Shown piece by piece: positions 44,095 through 52,361 of a stretch of DNA of 64,000 nucleotides; the stretch's first letter is position 1; each line of letters starts with the position of its first letter. The DNA is from Leyella lascolaii (GTDB lineage Bacteria > Bacteroidota > Bacteroidia > Bacteroidales > Bacteroidaceae): NCBI RefSeq assembly GCF_900079775.1, contig NZ_LT556050.1, positions 2,534-66,533 of the forward strand. The letters run 5' to 3'. The notes under the pieces are model-generated. The model made no database searches. It saw nothing but the letters and a program-made list of their open reading frames with translations, and was not told the DNA's origin. A program made the position numbers and the translations under genes.

Positions 44095-45018
44095 ATGAAA
44101 ATAAGAGAGACTACAGCCGCAGAATATAAGGATATATTCGGAAGACATCCGCATATATACAACAGCGCGGAGTTTTCCGAGCTCAACAGATATAAAGCCG
44201 ACAGACTGTACTATCTCTTATTTGAGGATTCGAAGACACGATTCGGTATAGTTCTCGGAGACGACGGAGAGAGACTTCTGTCGCCGTTCTCCGCACCGTT
44301 CGGAGGATTCTGCACAAGAAAACATCAGAGCGTCATGCTGACAGACGAGGCAGCAAGACTCCTGAAATCGTTTGGAGAGAGTCTTCATAAAAAGGTCATC
44401 GTCACACTTCCGCCGACAATCTATGAGGCGTCCCAGCCAGTACGGAGCATCAGCTCGCTCTCAAGAGAAGGACGGATAAGGCACATCGACATAAACTATC
44501 ACTTCGATACGACGCGCTTCCCAGACTACGAGAATATAATAGAACGCAACGCAAGGAAGAACCTCCACAAGGCTCTGAAGGAGCCGTTCGCCTTCACTCA
44601 TATCCGTGACAACGACGATGAAGGCATCATCCGTGCATACAACGTGATAAAGGCAAACCGCGAAGAGCACGGCTATCCGCTCAGAATGAGTGCGGAGGAT
44701 GTCCTTATGACGGTAAAGACGATACCAGCCGACTTCTTCATCCTCACACACTCCGGACACGACGTAGCCGCAGCACAGGTGTTCCATGTGGCTGACGACA
44801 TCTGCCAGGTCATCTATTGGGGCAATATAGGAAGCTACAACAGCTTGCGACCCATGAACATCCTCGCATACAGGATATTCGGATTCTATCACGACAAAGG
44901 CGTAAGGATTCTGGACATCGGACCGTCCACCGAGCACGGAACGCCCAACTACGGTCTTTGCGACTTCAAGGAAAGCATAGGATGCTCCACGTCCTGCAAG
45001 TTCTCATTCGAATTATAA
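44095..45018 (+). CDS. GNAT/FemAB-like acyltransferase
   Basis: The 307-residue protein has the GNAT fold as used in FemAB and BioF2-like acyltransferases. The second half contains FILTHSGHDVAAAQVFHVAD, IYWGNIGSYNSLRPMNILAY and ILDIGPSTEHGTPNYGLCDF. The first half (IYNSAEFSELNRYKADRLYY) is typical of the N-terminal lobe of this group. It lies directly after the 3-aminotransferase, so N-acylation of the new amino sugar is the obvious hypothesis. A canonical left-handed-helix acetyltransferase (FdtC/QdtC) is absent, and this protein might replace it or act on something else. Confidence 0.75.
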   Translation: MKIRETTAAEYKDIFGRHPHIYNSAEFSELNRYKADRLYYLLFEDSKTRFGIVLGDDGERLLSPFSAPFGGFCTRKHQSVMLTDEAARLLKSFGESLHKKVIVTLPPTIYEASQPVRSISSLSREGRIRHIDINYHFDTTRFPDYENIIERNARKNLHKALKEPFAFTHIRDNDDEGIIRAYNVIKANREEHGYPLRMSAEDVLMTVKTIPADFFILTHSGHDVAAAQVFHVADDICQVIYWGNIGSYNSLRPMNILAYRIFGFYHDKGVRILDIGPSTEHGTPNYGLCDFKESIGCSTSCKFSFEL

Positions 45019-45028
45019 GAAACATAAC

Positions 45029-46693
45029 ATGTCCATGCACAACCTCCGCACTTCCGGCTCCGCATATCCGTTCATACTCTACATACTTTTCGTAACCGTA
45101 TATCTTGGAGCGCAGATGTTCCAGGGCTTCTCCTGGCTCGACATCGGATTCTACATGTCAGGCTACCAGCACTTCACCGACGAGCCCTATGTCTCCTATT
45201 TTCTCGGGCAGTGGCTGCTCAGCTTCCAGCTTACATCATGGCTCTGCAAGGCATTTTCCATCGACTCATATCTCGGGCTCAGAGTCCTCCATCTTATTTT
45301 TGTCATCCTGTCACAGACCGTCATATATCTTTATTTGAGACGCTACATAAGAGGCGGCATTATAATAAGCGGCATGCTGCTTGCCACCCTCGCCCACTTC
45401 GGAAGCTATACGGAAATAAACTACAACGACTATTCTGCCGGTCTGCTGACGCTCGCCGTCATGGCATACCATCACGGTTTTGCGCGCGACAGACTGACAA
45501 GCATATTCCTAAGCGGTGTCTTTGTCGGTGCGGCATTCTATTTCAGGATAGTCAATATCACATTCATCGGCATACCGTTTCTCGCCTGGCTCATATCATA
45601 TAAATATGACACAAGACTGAAAACGCGCCACCAGTTTGCCGCATTCTTCACCGGCACGGTAGCCGCGTGCGCCGCCGTAACAATATCATTATATGCCACG
45701 GGGATGCTGGATGTGTTCAACATGACCGTTCGGGACATACTCACAAGGAGTCATGACCCGCAGGACCCTCATGGGGTGAAAGCCATAATAATCAGCATTT
45801 ACGAACTTTATCAGGGACAGATACAGGGATTCTCCGTCATCGCGCTCCTCATTTTCCTGATTGCCTTATGCCGTCTCAGGCTGAGCGGCATGAAGAGAGA
45901 CATTGCGACTGCCATTCTCTCACTGCTCATCATTCCCAACATATACCTGTGGGAATCGCCGTCCAACATAACCGTAGGCATATGTCTCGCCGCGTCAGCC
46001 TTCCTTTTCGCACGTCCGGAGACAAAAGACGGGAAAACCTCACTATACCTTCTGTCAATGTTCATACCGCTTGTCCTGCCCATAGGGAGCAATGCCGGTC
46101 CCGATTTCTACGGCAAGGACATGTGCTTCATGACGCTTCCCGCAGCTTTAGGCGTAATATGCGAAGGAGCGGGAAAACTGAGGTCGGCATATCAGAAACC
46201 GGCATACACCGCCTTGCGCACAGGCTATGCGTTCATCTGCATAGCCATGATATACACCAACATGTGCCGTCCGATGATGGAGGAAAGCACGCGCATGCGG
46301 TGCCGCTTCACAATAGACAGTCCGCTTACAAGGCATATCTACACGTCGGAAGAGAACGCGCGCCTCAACAACTACATCATACACAACGTGAAACCGCATG
46401 TTCCCGACAACAGCCACATGATATGCAATTTCTCCATTCCTGTCATATCGCTGCTCGGATGCAAGCCTTACGCCGTATATTCGACGGTATTCACAAGCGA
46501 CATGATGAACAGGCGATACATCGATACAGCCTACCGCCACAGCGGACGTCTGCCGTATCTGCTCATCGACAAAGAGAAGACAAACGATAAGGACAGATAT
46601 GTGGAAGAGTGCCTTTACAGCATCAAGCCTTACCGCACAATATGGACAGACGGCAGATTCGTATTGAAAGAACCCGCCGTCCGCACACATTAA
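45029..46693 (+). CDS. polytopic membrane protein, probable surface-sugar glycosyltransferase
   Basis: The 554-residue protein has about eleven to twelve hydrophobic helices in the first 420 residues (AYPFILYILFVTVYLGAQMF and similar). A C-terminal soluble part of about 130 residues follows (SEENARLNNYIIHNVKPHVP). FSWLDIGFYMSGY near residue 35 sits where the catalytic Asp of GT-C (lipid-sugar-dependent) glycosyltransferases would be, and YTEINYNDYSAG lies in the next loop. No specific family can be named. Being last in the amino-sugar cluster, it could transfer that sugar from a polyprenyl carrier, but this is inference. Confidence 0.7.
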   Translation: MSMHNLRTSGSAYPFILYILFVTVYLGAQMFQGFSWLDIGFYMSGYQHFTDEPYVSYFLGQWLLSFQLTSWLCKAFSIDSYLGLRVLHLIFVILSQTVIYLYLRRYIRGGIIISGMLLATLAHFGSYTEINYNDYSAGLLTLAVMAYHHGFARDRLTSIFLSGVFVGAAFYFRIVNITFIGIPFLAWLISYKYDTRLKTRHQFAAFFTGTVAACAAVTISLYATGMLDVFNMTVRDILTRSHDPQDPHGVKAIIISIYELYQGQIQGFSVIALLIFLIALCRLRLSGMKRDIATAILSLLIIPNIYLWESPSNITVGICLAASAFLFARPETKDGKTSLYLLSMFIPLVLPIGSNAGPDFYGKDMCFMTLPAALGVICEGAGKLRSAYQKPAYTALRTGYAFICIAMIYTNMCRPMMEESTRMRCRFTIDSPLTRHIYTSEENARLNNYIIHNVKPHVPDNSHMICNFSIPVISLLGCKPYAVYSTVFTSDMMNRRYIDTAYRHSGRLPYLLIDKEKTNDKDRYVEECLYSIKPYRTIWTDGRFVLKEPAVRTH

Positions 46694-46704
46694 AAACAAA
46701 CCTA

Positions 46705-46901
46705 AACCCAAATCGGTCATCAGACCGCTGATTATACATTTAATGTTTATTGTCAGCTCTTCATACTTCTTACGCTCTGCCGCCGTCATATTGCATCCAT
46801 CTTGTTCCCGGTGTAGCCCGCTACACCGTCGACAAAGATGAATACAATCTGCCTGACAGCAGCACGAAATGAGAATGGAAGTCCGATGACCGATTCGGGT
46901 T
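46705..46901 (+). repeat. 197-bp palindromic MITE-like element (family 2), reference copy
   Basis: This is the best preserved copy. The left terminus AACCCAAATCGGTCATCAGA and the reverse complement of the right terminus (AACCCGAATCGGTCATCGGA) agree at 18 of 20 positions. The centre is the palindrome GTGTAGCCCGCTACAC. ACAAAGATGAATACAATC in the right arm is an imperfect inverse complement of the left arm, so the whole element can fold on itself. It fills the gap between two convergent genes and ends eight bases from the stop of the next minus-strand gene. Confidence 0.85.
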
Positions 46902-46909
46902 CGAACATC

Positions 46910-48142
46910 CTACTCTATATTAAGCCTCAGTCCGAATTGCAGACTGAAACTCACCGGCTTATCCTTGTAATAGTTTTCTATCCTGCTACCGTTGTCTATA
47001 TAATATCTCACGCCCGGTTCGACATACACGCCGAGCTGCGGAATGACGTCATACTGCGCTCCGGCGGCGGCACTCACAGACCACTGCACGTTGTCGCGAT
47101 CCATCCTTGTCTTCACGCCTTCGGTCTCCACACGTGCCGAGACGTTGAAATCAGCCTGACCTCCGGCTGTCACATATGCCTTGAAACGGCGCGTGCTCCA
47201 TATGTCATAACTCACGTTTAGCGGCACGCCTATATATTGCAGGGTCTGCCGGTCTGTGGTCTCCTCTCCGTCAGAAGAGCGTATAAAGTCTGACGCCAGC
47301 CTTGAATAAACAATTCCCGAGCTGACCCTTATGCGGTCGGTAAGGGCATAGCCTGCCGTCAGTCCGAACGAGAGAGGCAGATAATGCTTGTTTTCCTCAC
47401 TGTAGTTGGAGAATGACGCCGAGCTGGCTTTCAGCATGTTTTCAGTCATCGAATAGTCTGCCGTAACGCGGCTGATCACGTTCACACTGTTCATACTGCC
47501 GGAATTGCCGAACATGTTTGATGAGTATGCGCCCACTGTCCACGCTCCTCCGCGCTCTCTGTCCTTACGTATGTCGTACGACGCCGGACGTGCAGGCATT
47601 CTCTCCATACCGACGTCACGTCCCGAGACATTGCCTCTGCCTTTCTCCTCTCCCTCGTTTTCCTCATTGGCAGCGGCACCGCTTCCTGCTGTCTCCGCCA
47701 CGGTCTCCCCGGTATGCTGTGCGTCACGCTCAGCCGCATTCTCTTCCACAGCTTCAGCCACGCAATCGGCTACAGACACTGGGACATTGTTCACAGCCAC
47801 AAGACCGCCAGTTGCTTCGGTCACCTTAGTTTCTTCCGCCACATCCGTGCTGCCGCGTCGGGCATCAGCCGTGTGACGTCCGGCGTTTCCACTCACACCG
47901 GTGAAAGCGTCCCGGCTGTCAAGCTGCGATATGATGTTCCTGTTAAGCAGATATCCCGCACCGCTTATCAGCAGCAGGGCTACAGCAGCCGCCGCAGCCC
48001 ACACGCGCATGCGGACCGTCCGCGCCCTCTTTCTCCTGCCGTCGACGGCAGTCTCTATCTTGTCCCACAAACCGACGGGAGGCACCGCCTTGTAGTCTGA
48101 AAGCCTGTCATGCAGTCTGTCTGTCCAGTCGTTATGTTTCAT
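46910..48142 (-). CDS. anti-sigma-like transmembrane protein fused to an outer-membrane beta-barrel domain
   Basis: The 410-residue protein starts one base after the stop of the sigma-factor gene (TAATATG). It has a short cytosolic N-terminus (NDWTDRLHDRLSDYKAVPPV, GLWDKIETAV) typical of Bacteroidetes sigma-linked proteins, then one helix (VWAAAAAVALLLISGAGYLL, about residues 46-65). A low-complexity Ala/Glu/Thr/Val linker runs to about residue 190. The last 190 residues form a PorT/OmpW-like barrel (LPLSFGLTAGYALTDRIRVS, GVPLNVSYDIWSTRRFKAYV). It ends on an aromatic-poor SLQFGLRLNIE. A polypeptide joining an inner membrane helix to a barrel would span the envelope. It probably regulates the preceding sigma factor. 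Confidence 0.78.
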   Translation of the reverse strand: MKHNDWTDRLHDRLSDYKAVPPVGLWDKIETAVDGRRKRARTVRMRVWAAAAAVALLLISGAGYLLNRNIISQLDSRDAFTGVSGNAGRHTADARRGSTDVAEETKVTEATGGLVAVNNVPVSVADCVAEAVEENAAERDAQHTGETVAETAGSGAAANEENEGEEKGRGNVSGRDVGMERMPARPASYDIRKDRERGGAWTVGAYSSNMFGNSGSMNSVNVISRVTADYSMTENMLKASSASFSNYSEENKHYLPLSFGLTAGYALTDRIRVSSGIVYSRLASDFIRSSDGEETTDRQTLQYIGVPLNVSYDIWSTRRFKAYVTAGGQADFNVSARVETEGVKTRMDRDNVQWSVSAAAGAQYDVIPQLGVYVEPGVRYYIDNGSRIENYYKDKPVSFSLQFGLRLNIE

Positions 48143-48143
48143 A

Positions 48144-48719
48144 TTATTGTCGTTTGTTATAGTCGTCAATCATTTTTGCGAGCAGTTTCTTGGCATGGAA
48201 ATACTGTGACGCCGATGTGCCGGTCTTTATTCCGAGTTTCTCCGCTATCTCTTTATGGCTCATCCCGCCGAACACATACATGTTGAGCACAACCCTGTAG
48301 CCGTCCGGCAACCGCCCTATCATCTCCATCAGCACATCGTCCGGAATCGTGTCAATCTCAGGCTCGTCCTCCTCCGCACCGTCCGGTATGTCGTCAGTGA
48401 ACGTGAACCGTCCGTTCCGGCGTATGTAGTCGAGCGACTCGTTCATCACTATCCTCGTTATCCACGACCTCAGCGACCCTTCCCCACGATACTCGAAACT
48501 GTCCAGCGAGGTGAATATCTTCACGAAACTGTCCTGCATCACGTCCTGCATCTCATCCCGGTCAGGGATATACCGCAGGCATACAGCCGTGGCATATCCG
48601 GAATACCGGTCATACAGTTCGCGCATTGCAGACCTGCTGCCGTTCTTTATGTCGTTGAGAAGACGCTTCTCCGATTCCAATCCGTTGTTGTTTTTATTTT
48701 CCGCCGGCATGTCCGGCAT
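48144..48719 (-). CDS. ECF RNA polymerase sigma factor
   Basis: The 191-residue protein is a sigma-70 family extracytoplasmic-function factor. Region 2 is ELYDRYSGYATAVCLRYIPD and MQDVMQDSFVKIFTSL, with the DNA-melting part SLRSWITRIVMNESLDYIRR. Region 4 is LPDGYRVVLNMYVFGGMSHK with EIAEKLGIKTGTSASQYFHA. It sits one base after the stop of a lipoprotein gene and one base before the anti-sigma-like barrel protein, in a three-gene operon. A second Met (MPAENK) three codons in could also be the start. Confidence 0.93.
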   Translation of the reverse strand: MPDMPAENKNNNGLESEKRLLNDIKNGSRSAMRELYDRYSGYATAVCLRYIPDRDEMQDVMQDSFVKIFTSLDSFEYRGEGSLRSWITRIVMNESLDYIRRNGRFTFTDDIPDGAEEDEPEIDTIPDDVLMEMIGRLPDGYRVVLNMYVFGGMSHKEIAEKLGIKTGTSASQYFHAKKLLAKMIDDYNKRQ

Positions 48720-48720
48720 G

Positions 48721-49314
48721 TCATGATGTCCGTGTCCATATCTTTCTGAGAGTCACGAACGTCAGTTTCATATCTCTGTCGACAGTCTGCGGACTCTCGT
48801 CGTCCGGACCGTCATATATCTCTATTCCCCGCATATGGAGCACTATCTTGTACACTCCGGAGAGCATTGAATAAGTGGCGACAGACTTGAACGCATAGTC
48901 GTCATCGCGGCTGACAAAATGCATAATCACCGTGCGCGGCTTCCCGTCAATATCCGCTCCTGTCACCCATTGCTCCGGATGGACAGAATAATACATTGCC
49001 TGCGCGCTGTAACCGGTCTCGTCATACGGCACCATATAGCCCACTCCGGTGGCGCGCCCTATGTCGTGTCCGGGAAGCACTGCCCTAAGCACAGCCTCCA
49101 CAGGCAGCGTCTTGAAGCTGAACCCGGTGTCATACACTGTCAGTTCGGACGGTATGTCGGGCTGTCCTTCGATGCTCCACATACCAAGATAGACTCCTTT
49201 CAGTCCGCCGTTATCTATGATCGGCTCGTCAATGTTGACGGTCCTGTCATCCCCGACACACGAAACCATCACTATAGCGGCGACCAGCGGCAATATGTAT
49301 CTCATTATTCCCAT
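48721..49314 (-). CDS. lipoprotein, DUF4840-like
   Basis: The 197-residue protein has a lipoprotein signal (MRYILPLVAAIVMVSC). Three possible ATGs exist (49329, 49314, 49305); the middle one has GAAGAG close upstream. The mature part is beta-rich (GGLKGVYLGMWSIEGQPDIP, YMVPYDETGYSAQAMYYSVH), resembling the DUF4840 family of Bacteroides lipoproteins; I hold that family name with moderate confidence. It precedes the ECF sigma gene by one base. A -7-like TAGTTTTG lies on the minus strand at 49378-49385 without a matching -33 box. Confidence 0.72.
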   Translation of the reverse strand: MGIMRYILPLVAAIVMVSCVGDDRTVNIDEPIIDNGGLKGVYLGMWSIEGQPDIPSELTVYDTGFSFKTLPVEAVLRAVLPGHDIGRATGVGYMVPYDETGYSAQAMYYSVHPEQWVTGADIDGKPRTVIMHFVSRDDDYAFKSVATYSMLSGVYKIVLHMRGIEIYDGPDDESPQTVDRDMKLTFVTLRKIWTRTS

Positions 49315-49556
49315 ATGTCTCTTCTGCATGTCTCTGCCAATGCGTGTGTATATTTCGTTATTCTAATATGTAAACTGCAAAACTACATAAATCTTGTATC
49401 ACATATTCATATAAATGATAAAAATCTCTCAACCGTATATCCTGAATATTCAACAAGACACGTTTTCCGCTCCATAAAAGCGCGATACGCACTCCTTGCG
49501 GTATGCGACACTCCCTGCCGCAAAGCCGTCTCACGAAGCCGGAACAGGTCGGCGGG

Positions 49557-49974
49557 AATGTATATTTATTCATTCCGGCAGTAAATAATTTTGACAACAG
49601 AAAATCATAAAACAGAAAAACGGACACGCTGAAAGCCCTTTCACGGTTCGTCCGTATGTCTCTCCCGATGGCATATTATACCTCCGACGAAACCGCCCGC
49701 TGCCTTTTTCCGGCTGAAACGGCATTTTCCGCACGACGGAACAGGCTGTTTCGTGCGTCAGAAAAGCATATATCATATGGCGGAAGAGCCTGTTTGGCGA
49801 CACAAGAAAGGCTTTTCCGCATACCGGAACAGTCGCTTTCTGATGACTGTAAAGGCAAACCCGCTGACTGTCAGCATGATAGGCAAACCGCTAAAAAACC
49901 GCGTATTTACAGCCGAAAGACTGTCCGCGCGCAAATACTGCCTTATTTTCGGATTACGATGAATATTTATTCAC
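49557..49974 (+). repeat. composite 418-bp element with 22-bp array (family 1)
   Basis: The left end AATGTATATTTATTCATTCC is followed by GCAGTAAATAATTTTGACA. Array units begin at 49719, 49741, 49763, 49785, 49807 and 49829, in exact 22-bp register (for example AGAGCCTGTTTGGCG, AAAGGCTTTTCCGCA). The right flank CGCGTATTTACAGCCGAAAG, GCAAATACTGCCTTATTTTC, GATGAATATTTATTCAC matches the copy at 35373-35790. It lies between the divergent lipoprotein and topB genes. The rest of 49330-50217 shows nothing else clear. Confidence 0.85.
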
Positions 49975-50217
49975 ACAGCGCACAGCGTTTTTGCATATTC
50001 ATGCGTTTTGTGTTCCGCCCGGCATTATGTATCCTGCCGTCCCGCATGCAGCCCGCCCTCACCTCGCCGGAGCATGAAAACACCGTCGCAGGTTTTCCTC
50101 CGGCACTTACCGTTCATCTTTTTTCGCACGCAAAACAGCGGCGTATGAGATTTTTCTTGTAATTTTGTCTGCAATTTGATTCACGCATAACAACAGCAAA
50201 ACATACAACATATATAA

Positions 50218-52272
50218 ATGATAGTCTGTATAGCCGAGAAACCAAGTGTCGCCAAAGACATTGCCCGCATCATCGGAGCCAACAGCTCGAGAGACGGTTA
50301 CATGGAAGGCAACGGATATCAGGTGACATGGACATTCGGACATCTGTGCACACTGAAAGAGCCAAACGACTACACCGAGAACTGGAAACACTGGAGCCTG
50401 AGCGCACTGCCGATGATTCCGGACAGATTCGGCATAAAACTCATCGACGACGCCGGAATAAGAAAACAGTTCGCAGTGATAGAGAGACTCATGCAGGCTG
50501 CCGACGGCATAATCAACTGCGGTGATGCCGGACAGGAGGGCGAGCTCATACAACGGTGGGTCATGCAGAAGGCGAAAGCGAAGTGTCCGGTGAAGCGGCT
50601 GTGGATTTCGTCGATGACAGACGAGGCTATACGCGAGGGATTCAACTCTCTGAAAGACCAGTCGGAGTACAATCCGCTCTACATAGCAGGACTGAGCCGC
50701 GCCATAGGCGACTGGATTCTGGGCATGAACGCCACACGCCTCTACACGCTGAAATACGGTCAGAACCGTCAGGTGCTGAGCATCGGACGGGTGCAGACAC
50801 CCACTCTCGCACTGATAGTAAACCGCCAGAAGGAGATAGACAACTTCAAGCCGGAACCTTACTGGGTGCTGTCCACAGTCTACCGCGACACGCTCTTCAC
50901 CGCCACAAAGGGACGCTTCGCATCCAAGGAGGAGGGAGAGAAAGCCTTTGAGACCATTGCCGGCAAAACGTTCTGCATCACAGACGTGCAGAAGAAGAAC
51001 GGCACTGAGGCTCCGCAACGTCTTTTCGACCTCACATCACTGCAGGTGGAGTGCAACAGGAAGTTCAGCTACAGCGCGGAGACGACGCTGAACCTCATAC
51101 AGGCATTGTACGAACGCAAGCTCACAACATATCCGCGCGTCGACACGCAGTTTCTCAGCGACGACATCTATCCCAAGTGTCCGGCTATACTCAACGGTCT
51201 GCGCGGCTATCAGGAGCTCACACGCCCGCTGCTGGCAAAGGCTCTGATAAAGCCCAAACGCATATTCGACACGTCAAAAGTGACCGACCACCACGCCATC
51301 ATACCCACAGGCGTGCCTGCCGTAAACCTTACCGACATGGAACGCAATGTGTACGACCTGATAGCCCGAAGGTTCATCGCCGCATTCTGGCCCGACTGCA
51401 AGTTCTCCACAACAACGGTGCTCGGAAAGGTTGAGGACGTGGAGTTCAAGGTGAGCGGCAAGGAGATTCTCTCGCCGGGATGGCGCACGGTGTATGCCAG
51501 AGAGGATTCCGACGCGGCGGAAGACGAATCAAAGAAGGGCGACGACGAGCGCACCCTGCCTGCCTTTGTCAAGGGAGAGAGCGGACCGCACGAGCCCACC
51601 CTGAGCGAGAAAACCACGACTCCGCCCAAATACTACACCGAGGCGACACTGCTGAGAGCTATGGAGACAGCTGGCAAGTTTGTGGAGGACGAGACGCTGC
51701 GCGCCGCTCTTAAAGAGAACGGAATAGGTCGTCCGTCATCGCGCGCCAACATAATAGAGACCCTGTTCAAGCGACGCTACATCAGAAGAGAGCGCAAGAA
51801 CCTCGTCGCTACACAGACGGGCATAGAGCTGATAGACACCATACACGAGGAGCTTCTGAAGAGTTGCGAGCTCACTGGCATATGGGAAAAGAAGCTGAGG
51901 GACATAGAACACAGGAGATACGACGCTTCCCTGTTCATAAACGAACTTAAAACACAAATCACAGAAATAGTGAACGACGTGCTGCGCGACAACAGCAACA
52001 GGCGCATAACGACCACAACAGACGACGACCTGAAGAAGAAACGCGCGACACGAAGCGCACCTAAGAAGAAAGCCTCGGCATCAGCCGCAGGCAAGACACG
52101 CACCGCCGCGAGAAAGACTGAAGACGGGAAGACGCCCGACGACAGCATCATCGGCACAAAATGTCCGCTCTGCGGAAAGGGCACTATAATAAAGGGAAAG
52201 ACCGCATACGGATGCAGCAACTGGAAGAACGGATGCACTTACAGGGTGGCTTTCGCGGCAAAAAACAACTGA
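50218..52272 (+). CDS. topB: DNA topoisomerase III
   Basis: TopB is a type IA enzyme that unlinks single-stranded DNA and decatenates chromosomes. The 684-residue protein starts with the Toprim domain (MIVCIAEKPSVAKDIARIIG; NCGDAGQEGELIQRWV with metal ligands). SIGRVQTPTLALIVNRQKEI follows, and then the active-site Tyr in LTTYPRVDTQFLS (about residue 305). Further blocks are SKVTDHHAIIPTG and NGIGRPSSRANIIETL. A lysine-rich segment and a zinc ribbon (KCPLCGKGTIIKGKTAYGCS) close the protein. Genes of this type occur on both chromosomes and mobile elements in Bacteroidetes; nothing mobile is nearby. It ends before a strong terminator. Confidence 0.95.
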   Translation: MIVCIAEKPSVAKDIARIIGANSSRDGYMEGNGYQVTWTFGHLCTLKEPNDYTENWKHWSLSALPMIPDRFGIKLIDDAGIRKQFAVIERLMQAADGIINCGDAGQEGELIQRWVMQKAKAKCPVKRLWISSMTDEAIREGFNSLKDQSEYNPLYIAGLSRAIGDWILGMNATRLYTLKYGQNRQVLSIGRVQTPTLALIVNRQKEIDNFKPEPYWVLSTVYRDTLFTATKGRFASKEEGEKAFETIAGKTFCITDVQKKNGTEAPQRLFDLTSLQVECNRKFSYSAETTLNLIQALYERKLTTYPRVDTQFLSDDIYPKCPAILNGLRGYQELTRPLLAKALIKPKRIFDTSKVTDHHAIIPTGVPAVNLTDMERNVYDLIARRFIAAFWPDCKFSTTTVLGKVEDVEFKVSGKEILSPGWRTVYAREDSDAAEDESKKGDDERTLPAFVKGESGPHEPTLSEKTTTPPKYYTEATLLRAMETAGKFVEDETLRAALKENGIGRPSSRANIIETLFKRRYIRRERKNLVATQTGIELIDTIHEELLKSCELTGIWEKKLRDIEHRRYDASLFINELKTQITEIVNDVLRDNSNRRITTTTDDDLKKKRATRSAPKKKASASAAGKTRTAARKTEDGKTPDDSIIGTKCPLCGKGTIIKGKTAYGCSNWKNGCTYRVAFAAKNN

Positions 52273-52291
52273 GGGGATATTTGAGACATCT

Positions 52292-52327
52292 AAAAACCGC
52301 CGTTTCGCAATAAAGCGGCGGTTTTTT
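52292..52327 (+). terminator. rho-independent terminator after topB
   Basis: AAAAACCGCCG and CGGCGGTTTTT form an 11-bp stem around a 13-base loop, ending in TTTTTT. It is one of the clearest terminators in the window and lies 19 bases after topB. Confidence 0.92.
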
Positions 52328-52361
52328 CGTTTCTTAATGAAAAGGGAAAGACTGACTGGAA

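Noticed and set aside
46890..46910. tRNA T-arm suggested by GGGTTCGAACATCC
   Set aside because: It is the right terminus of a family 2 element followed by chance bases; no tRNA fold upstream.
49656..50162. 168-codon open frame through another family 1 element
   Set aside because: Same reason: it covers the noncoding array and its flank and lacks coding signals.
50218..52272. topB as a marker of an integrated conjugative element
   Set aside because: TopB-like genes are common on such elements, but no tra, mob or integrase genes, no direct-repeat boundaries and no tRNA junction are in the window.
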